From Alteribacillus sp. YIM 98480 (GTDB lineage Bacteria; Bacillota; Bacilli; Bacillales; Marinococcaceae), in contig NZ_VTOK01000017.1 of NCBI RefSeq assembly GCF_009765375.1, forward strand, positions 28,206 to 92,205: a DNA stretch of 64,000 bases, written 5' to 3'. Position 1 is the first letter of the stretch. The number at the start of each line of letters is the position of its first letter. Both the position numbers and the translations under genes were made by a program. The notes below the pieces were generated by a model that searched no databases, had not been told where the DNA came from, and saw only the letters and a list, made by a program, of their open reading frames with translations. Below are positions 42,959 through 52,537 of the stretch, in pieces.

Positions 42959-44320
42959 ATGAGTATGAAAGAAAAAGATGTCGTTCAAGAGCCGCCATGT
43001 ACTAGCGAAAGTTTAAGCAATTATTTGTGGAAAGATAAACCAGATGAAGATAAATGGGCTGATTGTGTGCACTGTGGCATGTGTTTAGAGGCCTGTCCAA
43101 CTTATGAATTGACCGGACAAGAGCAGCATTCCCCGCGCGGACGCGTCCATTTAATTAAATCCGTTGCGGATGGAAAGCTTGAAGTAAACGAACAGTTTAT
43201 GGACCCGGTATTTGCTTGTTTAGATTGTAAAGCGTGTACCACTGCGTGCCCGGCTGATGTTGATGTTGGTGGTTTAATTGAGGAAGCACGCGGACAAATT
43301 CGCCAGGCTATGCCATTAACAGGCTGGAGAGGAGCGGTTAGTAAGTTTTTCCTTCATAGACTTTTCCCGCACCCCGGGCGTCTTCAATCCGCTGGTAATC
43401 TATTAAAATTGTATCAAAAGAGCGGTATACAGACTGCTGTACGTAAAACAGGCCTTTTAAAAATGATGCCAGAGCATTTGGCAACGATGGAAACGGTGAT
43501 GCTGGAAGTAAAACAGTCTGTACGGAAAAAATATCACAAGGAAGAAGTCGTTAAAGCAAAAGGGGAAACAAAAAATGAAGTTGCTTTTTTAACTGGCTGT
43601 GTCATGGATGTCATGTTTAGTGACATTAATGATTCCACAGTGAATGTATTAACTCGGAACGGAAACGATGTTGCTATTCCTAAAAAACAAACTTGCTGCG
43701 GAGCTCTTCACGTGCATGCCGGTGACCGTGACATGGGAAGAAAGCTCGCCAAGCAAAATATAGAAGCCTTTGAAGACGCAGACACAGTTGTTGCCAATGC
43801 AGCCGGCTGCGGCTGTATGTTAACCGAGTACCCTGAATTGTTCCGCGAAGAAGAAATCGAATGGCGTGAGCGGGCAGAAAAATTTGCCGATAAAGTCGTG
43901 GACGTTTCTAAATATCTTCATGACAGCGGTTATGAAAAGCCAAAAGCAGAAATAAACACAAAACTGACCTATCATGACGCCTGCCACTTAGCGCACGGAC
44001 AGGGAGTGCGTCAGGAACCGCGTGATATTCTGCTTGATATACCAGGAGTCGAAATGGTACAGATGCCAAATGCAGACCGCTGCTGCGGCAGTGCAGGAAT
44101 CTATAACATTACCAATCCGGAAATGGCAGATGGTGTACTGGAAAGTAAAATGGAAAACGTACCAGAAGAAGTCGAAATGATCTCCATGGGTAATCCCGGC
44201 TGTATGCTGCAAATGGCCATGGGTGTTGAGAAGTATGGAAGGAATGAAAAAGTTGTCCATACGATTCAGCTTTTAGATTGGGCTTATCAAAAAGAAGATA
44301 AGCAAAGGGGGCAGACCTGA
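42959..44320 (+). CDS. glcF: Glycolate oxidase iron-sulfur subunit GlcF
   Basis: A 453-aa Fe-S protein. Two 4Fe-4S motifs are visible: Cys36/39/42/46 (CVHCGMCLEACP) and Cys87/90/93/97 (CLDCKACTTACP). Two CCG domains follow, with TCCGALHVHAGD and DRCCGSAGIYNI. It relays electrons from the flavin subunits to quinone. The gene overlaps glcD by one base (TGATG), so the three subunits are translationally linked. Confidence 0.92.
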   Translation: MSMKEKDVVQEPPCTSESLSNYLWKDKPDEDKWADCVHCGMCLEACPTYELTGQEQHSPRGRVHLIKSVADGKLEVNEQFMDPVFACLDCKACTTACPADVDVGGLIEEARGQIRQAMPLTGWRGAVSKFFLHRLFPHPGRLQSAGNLLKLYQKSGIQTAVRKTGLLKMMPEHLATMETVMLEVKQSVRKKYHKEEVVKAKGETKNEVAFLTGCVMDVMFSDINDSTVNVLTRNGNDVAIPKKQTCCGALHVHAGDRDMGRKLAKQNIEAFEDADTVVANAAGCGCMLTEYPELFREEEIEWRERAEKFADKVVDVSKYLHDSGYEKPKAEINTKLTYHDACHLAHGQGVRQEPRDILLDIPGVEMVQMPNADRCCGSAGIYNITNPEMADGVLESKMENVPEEVEMISMGNPGCMLQMAMGVEKYGRNEKVVHTIQLLDWAYQKEDKQRGQT

Positions 44321-45771
44321 TGCTGCGAAAAAAAGGATTAAAAACGCATGACAAGCATATAAAAAAATTAGCAGCTATTGTGGGGCCAAAAGAAATTCTT
44401 TTTCATAAAGAAGAATTGATTTCCTATGAATCGGATGGATTTACGATTCATAGCCATATGCCAAAAGCAGTAGTATTTCCAACGAATACTGAAGAAGTGG
44501 CAGAGGTTGTGAAATACTGCTCGGACAATGATCTTCCTTTTCTTGCAAGAGGAGCAGGTACGGGACTAAGCGGGGGAGCAATCCCGTTAAATGGGGAAGT
44601 CATTATAAGTCTCGTTAAAATGAAGCGATTGTTAAGCGTGGATCTTGAAAATCGGCGAGCTGTCGTAGAACCTGGCTATGTGAACTTGAAATTGACGAAC
44701 TCTATTTCGGATAAGGGTTATTATTACGCACCCGATCCATCAAGCCAGTATTGCTGTACGATAGGCGGTAATGTTGCAGAGAATGCAGGGGGCGCACACT
44801 GCCTGAAGTACGGCGTTACAACAAACCATATATTGGGGCTTGAGGTTGTAACTCCAACCGGAAAGATTATGGAAATCGGCCATGACGGTATTCCGGATGC
44901 ACCAGGCTATGACTTGCTCGGTATTTTAACGGGCTCAGAGGGGACCTTAGGCATTGTTACGAAAATAACGGTACGGATTTTAAAAAACCCGGAAGAAAAA
45001 CAAACGGTGCTGGCTTATTTTGATGATGTAGCCGATGGAAGTCAGGCTGTATCTGATATCGTATCGGCAGGTATAGTACCGGCTGCTCTTGAAATGATGG
45101 ATAAAATCGCGATTGAAGGGGTGGAGTCTGCTGCTTTTCCGGTTGGACATCCAAAAGATATTGAAGCGCTGCTCCTGATTGAAGTGGATGGTATTTCAGC
45201 TGGTATAAATGAACAGATTAACGAGATTTTGGATGTTTGCAAAAAACGAAATGTCCGCTCTGTTAAGGTGGCCCAAGATGATGAGGAGAGAGCAAAATGG
45301 TGGGCAAACCGGAAAACTGGATTTGGAGCGATGGGAACAATTTCTCCGGATTATCTTGTTCAGGACGGCGTTATTCCGAGAAGTACACTGCCGGAAGTGC
45401 TCAAGAGAATTGGGGAAATCAGTAAAGAAAGCGGACTGCGGATCGCAAATATCTTCCATGCCGGCGATGGAAACTTGCATCCCCTTATTCTTTTTGACTC
45501 GAGAATACCCGGCCAGACCGATAAAGCATTAGAAGCAGGCAGTGCATGCTTGCAGGCATGTGCCGATGCAGGCGGCTCGATTACCGGCGAACACGGAGTA
45601 GGTATTGAAAAACGAGAAGAAATGCGCTTTGTATTTTCGGACAAAGAAATTGAAGCGCAGACCGACATTCGAGAAGTATTCAATCCGCACTATTTATTAA
45701 ACGCAGGAAAGCTGTTTCCTTCGCCAGGACGCTGTGCTGAAGTGAAAAAAGAACTAAAAGCAGCGGAGTAA
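44320..45771 (+). CDS. glcD: Glycolate oxidase subunit GlcD
   Basis: A 483-aa flavoprotein of the D-2-hydroxyacid dehydrogenase/GlcD family. FAD-binding parts: ARGAGTGLSGGAIPLNGEVIISL, PDPSSQYCCTIGGNVAENAGGAHCLKYG and GYDLLGILTGSEGTLGIVTKITVRIL. The C-terminal domain includes FHAGDGNLHPLILFD and SITGEHGVGIEKREEM, with the metal-site His residues. It is the catalytic subunit oxidising glycolate (or D-lactate). The operon continues with an FAH-family gene 25 bp later. Confidence 0.93.
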   Translation: MLRKKGLKTHDKHIKKLAAIVGPKEILFHKEELISYESDGFTIHSHMPKAVVFPTNTEEVAEVVKYCSDNDLPFLARGAGTGLSGGAIPLNGEVIISLVKMKRLLSVDLENRRAVVEPGYVNLKLTNSISDKGYYYAPDPSSQYCCTIGGNVAENAGGAHCLKYGVTTNHILGLEVVTPTGKIMEIGHDGIPDAPGYDLLGILTGSEGTLGIVTKITVRILKNPEEKQTVLAYFDDVADGSQAVSDIVSAGIVPAALEMMDKIAIEGVESAAFPVGHPKDIEALLLIEVDGISAGINEQINEILDVCKKRNVRSVKVAQDDEERAKWWANRKTGFGAMGTISPDYLVQDGVIPRSTLPEVLKRIGEISKESGLRIANIFHAGDGNLHPLILFDSRIPGQTDKALEAGSACLQACADAGGSITGEHGVGIEKREEMRFVFSDKEIEAQTDIREVFNPHYLLNAGKLFPSPGRCAEVKKELKAAE

Positions 45772-45796
45772 TAAAATACTGCAAAAAGAAAGGAAA

Positions 45797-46582
45797 ATGA
45801 TCATGAAATTTACTAGGTTTGCCGTAGAATCAGACATCCTTAACGGTGTAGCAGCAGAAGAAGGGATCAAAGAAATTGAAGGAGATATTTTTGGGAACTG
45901 GAGCTATACAGGGCGCACGTATTCTCAAAACGACGTGGAATTGCTTGCTCCTATCGAGCCAAACCAAATTATTGGAATTGGGGCAAACTTTGTGACAAAG
46001 GCAGAAGACCGTCCGGACATATTACCTGAAATCCCTGTATTTTTCTTTAAACCAACCTCTTCGGTAGTTGGACCGGAGGCAGAAATAGTTATTCCAGACG
46101 GTATTGAAGAAGTGAAATTTGAGTCGGAGCTTGCTGTTGTGATTGGAAAAGATACGAAAAACGTGGCAAAAGACGATGCTTTAGATTACGTGTTTGGCTA
46201 TACAGTTGGAAACGATGTTACAGCTCCGCAATTTTTCCACAAGGATGGTCATTGGATGGTAGGGAAATCATTTGATACATTCACGCCGCTAGGGCCTTTC
46301 ATCGAGACTGATCTTGATCCATTAAACGTCAACGTAAAATCCAAGCTAGATAGTGTAGAAAAACAAAACAGTTCGACAGATTTAATGATCGTTCCTATTC
46401 GGGAAATGATTTCATACTTATCTAGTGTCATGACTTTAAAAAAAGGTGATGTGATTTTGACGGGAAGCCCTGTCGGTGCTGAAATGACAGGGAAAGGAAG
46501 TACAATTGAATGTGAGATCAAAGAAATTGGTGTATTAAGAAACAGCTTTGTGAAAGCGAAACGAAGCGCAGCCTCTATATAA
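45797..46582 (+). CDS. Fumarylacetoacetate hydrolase family protein
   Basis: A 261-aa FAH-fold enzyme with the metal-binding Glu/Asp pattern: EVKFESELAVVIGKDTKNV, then YTVGNDVTAPQFFHKDGHWMVGKSFDTFTPLGPFIET and GDVILTGSPVGAEMTGKGSTIECEI. The family covers hydrolases, decarboxylases and isomerases of beta-diketo or enol acids, including oxaloacetate decarboxylase. Its place between glcD and the permease suggests disposal of a 2-oxo or enol acid linked to glyoxylate, or a damage-control role. ATG at 45797 or 45803, with AAAGGAAA upstream. Confidence 0.85.
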   Translation: MIMKFTRFAVESDILNGVAAEEGIKEIEGDIFGNWSYTGRTYSQNDVELLAPIEPNQIIGIGANFVTKAEDRPDILPEIPVFFFKPTSSVVGPEAEIVIPDGIEEVKFESELAVVIGKDTKNVAKDDALDYVFGYTVGNDVTAPQFFHKDGHWMVGKSFDTFTPLGPFIETDLDPLNVNVKSKLDSVEKQNSSTDLMIVPIREMISYLSSVMTLKKGDVILTGSPVGAEMTGKGSTIECEIKEIGVLRNSFVKAKRSAASI

Positions 46583-46589
46583 TAAGCAA

Positions 46590-46642
46590 AGATCGCGGCC
46601 GGTTTGCAAAGTTGCGTTACCTGTGAATCGGCGCGACCTTTT
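46590..46642 (+). terminator. Hairpin between FAH-family gene and permease
   Basis: GATCGCGGCCGG (46591-46602) pairs imperfectly with TCGGCGCGACC (46628-46638), followed by TTTTTCCTGTTTTT. Probably an intrinsic terminator with some read-through to the permease gene. Confidence 0.6.
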
Positions 46643-46756
46643 TCCTGTTTTTCTAAACAATAATTCGTCATAATTAGTCAATCCCCCGCATATGACGGAT
46701 TATTTTATATAAATAGAAAACAAAATATTATGAAAAAGGAAAGAGGGGAAAAGAAC

Positions 46757-48538
46757 ATGAGTACTGGGATGCTGGCCTTTTTATCTCTTTTACCAATTAT
46801 TGTAGTAGCTGTGTTTCTCGTAGGGCTGCGCTGGCCTGCAAGTAAAGCTATGCCGATTTCTTTTGTCGTAGCTGTTATTTTGGCACTGTTTGTTTGGGGC
46901 GTGCCGGGTTCAACAGTAGCAGCGGCGTCTGTAAATGGTCTTGTTACGGCAGTTTCTCTGTTGTATATCATTTTTGGAGCAATTTTACTTTTAAACACCT
47001 TGCAAGAAAGTGGGGGGCTTAAAACAATTCGTCAGGGATTTACAGATATTTCGCCTGACCGGCGTGTGCAGGTTATTATTATCGCCTGGTTATTTGGTTC
47101 ATTTATTGAAGGTTCAGCCGGCTTTGGGACCCCGGCTGCTGTAGCGGTCCCTTTATTGGTAGGATTAGGATTTCCTGCTATGGCAGCAGTTGTAGCAGGT
47201 ATGGTTATCCAAAGTACTCCTGTATCATTTGGGGCAGCGGGGACGCCTATGCTTGTCGGTGTACAGGAAGGGTTAGCTGCTGATGCTTCCATTACAAGCA
47301 ATTTCCTGGCACTTACTACAGATATTGCAGGAAAAGTAGCTATTCTTCATGCTGTAGCTGGTATGCTGATTCCACTTTTTATGGTAGCCTTGATGACCAG
47401 GTTTTTTGGAAAAAATAAATCATTTGCAGAAGGCATTAAAATGTGGAAGTTTGCCCTTTTTGCTTCGGTTTCGATGACGATTCCTTATGTGATTGTTGCG
47501 AATGTCCTTGGACCTGAGTTTCCATCTATGATTGGCGGGCTCGTCGGTTTGGCTATCGTTGTAACAGCGGCGAAAAAAGGATTTCTTATGCCGTCAAAAG
47601 AAGAGACATGGGATTTTGAAGACAAATCAAAATGGAACCCAGAGTGGATTGGCACTATTGAAATTAAAAACATTGCTCACAAAAGCGGAAACATGAATAT
47701 GGTGCGCGCCTGGACACCGTATTTGTTAATTGGCGTGTTTCTTGTAATCACAAGGTTGGAAGCGTTACCATTTAATGAGTGGCTCAGTTCTTGGACACTA
47801 GGAATGCAAAATCTTTTTGGAACGGAAATTTCAGCAGGTTTTGAACCATTGTTCTCTCCGGGAACCGTATTTATCGTTGTTTCTCTCATTACCTTTTTCA
47901 TTCACGGCATGAATGGGAATTCCTATAAAAAAGCATGGTCGCATTCTGCTAAAACAATGATTGCTGCATCTGCTGCCTTAATCTTCACAGTTCCTATGGT
48001 GCAAGTTTTCTTAAATTCCGGAGGTGGCGCTTCAGGATTTGACAGTATGCCGGTTGAATTAGCAGGAGCGGTTGCTTCGGTAGCAGGAGAATTTTGGCCG
48101 TTATTTGGAACGTTCATCGGAGGTATGGGTGCATTTATCGCTGGAAGTAATACGGTAAGTAACATGATGTTTTCTTTGTTCCAGTTTGATGTAGGCTCTC
48201 GAATCGGCGTAGATTCTACCTGGATCGTTGCATTGCAAGCTGTTGGTGGGGCGGCCGGAAACATGATTTGTGTGCATAACGTTGTTGCAGCTTGTGCGGT
48301 GGTTGGACTGGTTGGAAAAGAAGGGGCCATTATCCGAAAAACCATCTTTCCATTCCTGTACTATGCCCTGTTTACCGGTGCGCTTGGCTACTCCATTGTT
48401 TGGTTTGGTGAAAAAGGGATTCTCAACCTCGGTTCTTTTATCGTGCTAGCTATAGCTTTTGCTGCATGCTATATTATCGCAACGAATAACAAACGAGCTC
48501 CTGTTATTCCAAAACAAGATAAAACAGTCGGAATGTAA
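46757..48538 (+). CDS. lctP: LctP-family L-lactate/glycolate permease
   Basis: A 593-aa membrane protein with about 13 hydrophobic segments. LctP landmarks: [58 protein letters not shown] and [50 protein letters not shown]. It imports lactate or glycolate by proton symport; next to the glycolate oxidase genes, glycolate is the likely cargo. I choose the ATG at 46757, 9 nt after AAAGAGGGG, over the upstream ATG at 46730 that lacks a site. Confidence 0.9.
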   Translation: MSTGMLAFLSLLPIIVVAVFLVGLRWPASKAMPISFVVAVILALFVWGVPGSTVAAASVNGLVTAVSLLYIIFGAILLLNTLQESGGLKTIRQGFTDISPDRRVQVIIIAWLFGSFIEGSAGFGTPAAVAVPLLVGLGFPAMAAVVAGMVIQSTPVSFGAAGTPMLVGVQEGLAADASITSNFLALTTDIAGKVAILHAVAGMLIPLFMVALMTRFFGKNKSFAEGIKMWKFALFASVSMTIPYVIVANVLGPEFPSMIGGLVGLAIVVTAAKKGFLMPSKEETWDFEDKSKWNPEWIGTIEIKNIAHKSGNMNMVRAWTPYLLIGVFLVITRLEALPFNEWLSSWTLGMQNLFGTEISAGFEPLFSPGTVFIVVSLITFFIHGMNGNSYKKAWSHSAKTMIAASAALIFTVPMVQVFLNSGGGASGFDSMPVELAGAVASVAGEFWPLFGTFIGGMGAFIAGSNTVSNMMFSLFQFDVGSRIGVDSTWIVALQAVGGAAGNMICVHNVVAACAVVGLVGKEGAIIRKTIFPFLYYALFTGALGYSIVWFGEKGILNLGSFIVLAIAFAACYIIATNNKRAPVIPKQDKTVGM

Positions 48539-48545
48539 ACAAGAA

Positions 48546-48582
48546 GGGCACAAGTTCTGTTACGGGGCTTGTGTCTTTTTTG
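48546..48582 (+). terminator. Terminator after LctP-family permease
   Basis: GGCACAAG (48547-48554) pairs with CTTGTGTC (48568-48575, one G-U) and six T residues follow. It closes the glycolate module. Confidence 0.85.
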
Positions 48583-48948
48583 TTACTTTAAGAAACCAAA
48601 AGGATTGCGATAAGCCGAGTTTTTCTAACACCGATAGGAAAATATAAAATTTTAACATGGACGTCGTCCGAACTTTGAAGAAATCAGTACTAGTGCGAAC
48701 TAGGCAATCGTCTTTACCTAAAGGTTTGGTGCTAGATTAAGATTTCTTCACGGTTAAAAGAGGTGCTGACGTTTTTATCTAAACAAATGGATGAAGTTGG
48801 TTTTGGAAAAAGGAGAATGAAGAAGATATTCGCGAATGATTAACGCTTACATAATGAATGTTTTCGTTTTCATTTCATTATTTCCGTTTTGAGAAGTGGA
48901 AAATAAAGGTTCATAATAAAGGTACTCCACATTAAAGGAGGTAATGAA
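48583..48948. other. Intergenic stretch upstream of small ORF
   Basis: No supported gene; an eight-codon frame after AAAAAGGAGA (about 48820) is too short to call. Confidence 0.5.
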
Positions 48949-49044
48949 ATGAAACGTTTTTTCTCCCATTTGTTTGAAATTATGGACGAAGTCGCTGAAT
49001 TAAGAAAACAGGCCGACAAAATCTTAGAAGAAAATAGAAAGTAA
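48949..49044 (+). CDS. Putative 31-residue charged peptide
   Basis: The ATG at 48949 follows a near-perfect ribosome site (AAAGGAGGTAATGAA) and opens a 31-codon frame: MKRFFSHLFEIMDEVAELRK, then QADKILEENRK. The peptide would be an amphipathic helix with a basic, aromatic N-terminus and an acidic heptad-like tail. The site is stronger than that of many nearby genes, which is the main support. No family recognised; it could act as a small membrane- or protein-binding peptide. Confidence 0.55.
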   Translation: MKRFFSHLFEIMDEVAELRKQADKILEENRK

Positions 49045-49150
49045 TCTTAATATAGAAATGTTGCCCCTAAATATTATTTTTTCAATCACTTATTTTTCAA
49101 CACGAAAATTAATAAATAATAGCAGCGGACTCCGGTACTCCCGGGGTCAT

Positions 49151-49619
49151 TTTTTAAAAGGTAAGAAATTATAAATAGTTGGCGTTTTTGATGTCTAGCT
49201 TCAGCGCCCAGCCGCTCAGGCGCACACGATAAAGAGGAACTTTTGCTAAAACCGCAAACGTCCTGTCGCAACGCAAAAGTCAACACCTCCTGTGTAAGCC
49301 GGTTCAGGTTGGCACAGGACGTCCTGCCACACGATGTGGTGACTTCTACGTTGCACACTCGTCGCCAAAAACGCCACGTCCTGTGGCATTGGCGCCATTA
49401 GCACATCCTATGCGTCGACGTGTGTGATCTTAGTAGAAGTTCATTAAAATGAGCTGGACGTCTGATGTCTTCCCTTTCGACTCCGGGCCGCAGGCGACCC
49501 TGCGCGAAAGCTCCAGAACCTGTCGCGGGCTCCCAGGATGGGAGTCAGTTCGGCGTTGTCACAGGACGTGACGCTCGTAGCCGAACTTCCTTCTTTTAAG
49601 GCGCTTGCGCTTTTCTTAT
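49151..49619 (+). repeat. Dispersed GC-rich repeat, copy C (long composite form)
   Basis: Starts TTTTTAAAAGGTAAGAAATT and ends GGCGCTTGCGCTTTTCTTA. Its first about 60 bp and its core (CTTTCGACTCCGGGCCGCAGGC to AACCTGTCGCGG) match copy A at 6879-7045 reversed. Relative to copy A it carries two extra segments with several GTCCTGT/ACAGGACGT motifs: about 280 bp after GCCCAGCCGCT, and about 70 bp before the right end. The first extra segment starts like the copy at 63837 (AGGCGCACACGATAAAGAGG). Confidence 0.85.
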
Positions 49620-49930
49620 GTTAAGGTCTTCACGTTTGGATTTGGCTTTATTTTCGCGCTTAATGGCTGATTTCAATTCTCTCATTTCTTCTACCGTTCG
49701 AAGAGATTCCACTTGAATAATGACTTCTTTTTGGGACGTTGATATGTTCTTGGAGCCGGCCTTTTACTAGGGCTGCAAGTGTTAACCTGTATCATTTTTC
49801 TTCACCACATTCTATTTCCTTCCTATTTTTCATGGGAAAATCTTTCATACCTATCCTTCAGGTGAACAAATTCAGATATTCGAAGGCTTGTTTTAGATTC
49901 TTGCTAATTGATAAGAAAAATACTAGTTAT
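49620..49930. other. Decayed coding sequence between repeat and HisD-like gene
   Basis: On the minus strand a stretch (about 49755-49620) reads QKEVIIQVESLRTVEEMREL and KSAIKRENKAKSKRED before joining the repeat end. It has no usable start or ribosome site and looks like the tail of a broken gene. The long plus-strand frame here (49739-50239) is opposite the HisD-like gene and is not supported. Confidence 0.45.
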
Positions 49931-49973
49931 AAAAGAGACATGAGGGTGAAAAATTGCCCTTCATGTCTCTTTC
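49931..49973 (-). terminator. Terminator of HisD/HpsN-like gene
   Basis: AAAGAGACATGAGGG (49932-49946) and CCCTTCATGTCTCTTT (49957-49972) pair almost perfectly; on the minus strand the stem ends in TTTTATAAC. Confidence 0.8.
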
Positions 49974-49984
49974 GCAAGTCCAAC

Positions 49985-51262
49985 TTAATTGCTGCTGTAT
50001 CGTCTTACACGAAGCGAGGCTTGTTCTTTATGGCCCATAAACCCTTCAAGTTCGCAAAGGCGTTCAGCATACTGCCCAATCTCAGCGCTCGCTTCTTTGG
50101 TTGCTTTTTGGTACGTGCAGTTTTTAAGAAACTTACCGACCCAAAGACCGCCAGTGTAGCGTGCAGCTTTTTTCGTTGGCAGGGTGTGGTTTGTACCAAT
50201 GACTTTATCGCCGTACGCTACGTTTGTTTCTGGTCCTAAAAACAGTGCGCCATAGTTTGATAGATTTTTAAGGAAGTAATCAGGATCTTCCGTAATGACT
50301 TCTACATGTTCATATGCCAATTTATCAGCTTCAGTTACAGCTTCTTCTAGGCTGTCTACTAGAATAATAGAACCGTTGTCACGCCAAGCTGCTTCGGCTA
50401 TATCAGCAGTGGACAGTGATTCCAGCTGACGGGAAATCTCGTCTTCGAGTGATTCGGCAAGTTCTTTAGAAGTTGTAATTAACGCTCCAGGTGAGGTTGG
50501 TCCATGTTCAGCCTGTCCTAAAATATCAGTTGCGACCATTTCTACGTCTGCAGATTCGTCAGCGATAACGAGCGTTTCGGTTGGACCGGCAAATAAATCA
50601 ATGCCGACGCGGCCAAACAGCTGGCGTTTTGCTTCAGCAACAAACGGGTTGCCAGGCCCGACAATCATATCAACCGGATCAATGGTTTCTGTGCCGACAG
50701 CCATTGCAGTCATGGCTTGAACCCCGCCAAGAATGTAGATTTCATCTGCACCGGCTAAATGCATGGCTGCGACAGTTGCTGCTGGAATTTCCCCTTGAGA
50801 AGGAGGTGTGCAAGCAATGACCCGTTCTACACCAGCTACTTTTGCAGTCAATATACTCATATGAGAAGAAGCCACCATTGGGTAGCGCCCACCCGGAATG
50901 TAACAGCCTACACTGTTAACGGGGATGTTTTTATGTCCGAGAATAACTCCTGGTCTTGTTTCTACTTCAATATCTTGAATAGATTCTTTTTGATGTTCAG
51001 CAAAGTTTCTAATTTGTTCTTGTGCAAACTTTATATCTTCAATCACTTTATCTGGCACGGAAGCTACAATACTTTCAATTTCAGATTCAGATAGAAGGAA
51101 GCTGTCCGGCGTCCATTTGTCAAATCGGTCTGATAGTTCGCGGATTGCCACGTCTCCTCGGTTTTCTACATCTTCAATGATGTTTTTGACGGCGTCTTGT
51201 ACTTTCGCATCTGCTTCTTGTATTTCTTCTTCACTTTTTCCTTTTTTTAAAAAAACAGCCAT
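49985..51262 (-). CDS. Histidinol dehydrogenase-family NAD-dependent dehydrogenase (HpsN-like)
   Basis: A 425-aa HisD-fold enzyme. The HisD zinc and catalytic residues are kept: Gln250 and His253 (LGQAEHGP), Glu318/His319 (YEHVEV), Asp352 and His411 (EGFMGHKEQ). It is not in a his operon; its neighbours are LacI, aldehyde dehydrogenase, symporter and Fe-alcohol dehydrogenase genes. HisD paralogues in such settings include sulfopropanediol 3-dehydrogenase (HpsN), which oxidises an alcohol twice to a carboxylate. I therefore infer oxidation of a primary alcohol of a small polyol or sulfonate. It is divergent from lacI, with an operator at its promoter. Confidence 0.85.
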   Translation of the reverse strand: MAVFLKKGKSEEEIQEADAKVQDAVKNIIEDVENRGDVAIRELSDRFDKWTPDSFLLSESEIESIVASVPDKVIEDIKFAQEQIRNFAEHQKESIQDIEVETRPGVILGHKNIPVNSVGCYIPGGRYPMVASSHMSILTAKVAGVERVIACTPPSQGEIPAATVAAMHLAGADEIYILGGVQAMTAMAVGTETIDPVDMIVGPGNPFVAEAKRQLFGRVGIDLFAGPTETLVIADESADVEMVATDILGQAEHGPTSPGALITTSKELAESLEDEISRQLESLSTADIAEAAWRDNGSIILVDSLEEAVTEADKLAYEHVEVITEDPDYFLKNLSNYGALFLGPETNVAYGDKVIGTNHTLPTKKAARYTGGLWVGKFLKNCTYQKATKEASAEIGQYAERLCELEGFMGHKEQASLRVRRYSSN

Positions 51263-51297
51263 GTGTGTTCACTCCTTATGTTATTTCACAATATCTG

Positions 51298-51311
51298 TGA
51301 ATACGTATTCA
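51298..51311. promoter_or_regulatory. LacI-type operator 1 (HisD-like gene side)
   Basis: TGAATACGTATTCA, a perfect 14-bp palindrome 36 bp upstream of the HisD-like start. Same sequence as at 52502-52515 and one base different from 51443-51456. Confidence 0.85.
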
Positions 51312-51325
51312 TGAGCATATTATAA

Positions 51326-51341
51326 ATGCAAGCGGATACAA
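51326..51341 (+). promoter_or_regulatory. CcpA cre site, full consensus match
   Basis: ATGCAAGCGGATACAA fits WTGNAANCGNWWNCAW at all positions. It lies between the divergent HisD-like and lacI genes, so both arms of the regulon can be repressed on preferred sugars. Confidence 0.7.
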
Positions 51342-51397
51342 AAGTAAATGGTTTATTGAAAAATTTTAAAAAAGTAGAACACAACCTGGTTTTAAGC

Positions 51398-51456
51398 TTG
51401 ACAAAAATAGAATGAAAAATTAATATGATTTACATAAACATTTGAATACGCATTCA
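51398..51456 (+). promoter_or_regulatory. lacI promoter with LacI-type operator 2
   Basis: TTGACA (51398-51403), a 17-bp spacer and TAATAT (51421-51426) form a good sigma-A promoter. TGAATACGCATTCA (51443-51456) lies just downstream of the predicted start site and would give autorepression. Confidence 0.8.
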
Positions 51457-51477
51457 ATTTGATTTAAAGGAGCTGTT

Positions 51478-52473
51478 ATGGTTTCATCAAAAGATGTAGC
51501 AAAACGAGCAGGAGTGTCTCAATCAACTGTTTCCAGGGTGTTAAATGATTCACCGAGTGTAAGCAAAGACAACATCGAAAAAGTTACAAAGGCAATGAAA
51601 GACCTGAACTACCGCCCTAATTCTATCGCGAGATCACTAGTCAGCAAACAAACGAAAACACTTGCTTTAATTTCTGGCCCCTTACACAACCCTTTTTTTG
51701 TGGAAACTACAACTTCTATTGTTAACTATGCAAATGAAAAGGGTTATAAAATGAATGTGTTTTTTGAAAATATGGGCGATAATATGTCCGTATATGAATC
51801 GGTGTTATCGATGCAGCTTGATGGTCTTATTTTATCTTCTATTTTTATGGATGATCCTATTTATGAAGAGCTGCAATCGTTAAATATACCATTTGTAATG
51901 TTTAACAGAAAACACAACAAGGGCGGTAATTTTGTAGAAATTGATAATGAAAAAGCAGGGAAGACGGCGGCTGATCACCTCATAGATTTGGGGCATGAAA
52001 AAATCGGTTATATAGGCGGACCTTTGTACACGTCTACTTTCTACGGCAGGTACATCGGCTTTTGCAAAGAGGTCGAAAAACGTACTGTTTTAGACCAGGC
52101 GCTTATCCATGAAACAGATACGAGTGAGGATGCGGTCCGCGAAGCTGTCCTGAAAATGATGGGGCGAAAGCATAAACCAACTGCTATATTTGCCGCGACC
52201 GACGCCATAGCCATTTTTGCGATTGACACGCTTAAAGAACTTGGCTATGGCATACCGGAAGACGTTAGCATTTGCGGCATGGATAATGTAAGAATGGCTC
52301 GTCACCATTCCTTCGAGTTAACTACCATTGGGCATAAGACCGACAAGAATCTGGGCAGGCTGGGAATAGAGCATTTGATTGAGTTGATAGAAGACAGTAA
52401 TGATCCTAAAGAGCAGGTCCGCACGACGATGGATCCGATTTTGTATAAGCGAAAGACAACGTGCAAGTTGTAA
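51478..52473 (+). CDS. LacI-family transcriptional repressor
   Basis: A 331-aa regulator. The N-terminal HTH is typical (VSSKDVAKRAGVSQSTVSRVLND, then the hinge NYRPNSIARSLVSKQT), followed by a periplasmic-binding-protein-like sensor domain. CGMDNVRMARHHSFELTTIGH near the end is the usual dimer region. The three TGAATACGYATTCA palindromes at this locus are its likely operators: in front of the HisD-like gene, of lacI itself, and of the aldehyde dehydrogenase operon. The inducer is probably the symporter's cargo or its first oxidation product. Confidence 0.92.
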   Translation: MVSSKDVAKRAGVSQSTVSRVLNDSPSVSKDNIEKVTKAMKDLNYRPNSIARSLVSKQTKTLALISGPLHNPFFVETTTSIVNYANEKGYKMNVFFENMGDNMSVYESVLSMQLDGLILSSIFMDDPIYEELQSLNIPFVMFNRKHNKGGNFVEIDNEKAGKTAADHLIDLGHEKIGYIGGPLYTSTFYGRYIGFCKEVEKRTVLDQALIHETDTSEDAVREAVLKMMGRKHKPTAIFAATDAIAIFAIDTLKELGYGIPEDVSICGMDNVRMARHHSFELTTIGHKTDKNLGRLGIEHLIELIEDSNDPKEQVRTTMDPILYKRKTTCKL

Positions 52474-52501
52474 AAAGCACGGTCTTTCTTTTTCGGATTT
52501 T

Positions 52502-52515
52502 TGAATACGTATTCA
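52502..52515. promoter_or_regulatory. LacI-type operator 3 (aldehyde dehydrogenase operon)
   Basis: TGAATACGTATTCA, 22 bp upstream of the aldehyde dehydrogenase start, identical to operator 1. Confidence 0.85.
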
Positions 52516-52537
52516 CAAGTAAAACAGGGAGGGCATT

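Noticed and set aside
49739..50239. 166-codon plus-strand ORF
   Set aside because: Runs over the terminator and the 3' end of the HisD-like gene on the other strand; no ribosome site and no recognisable protein.
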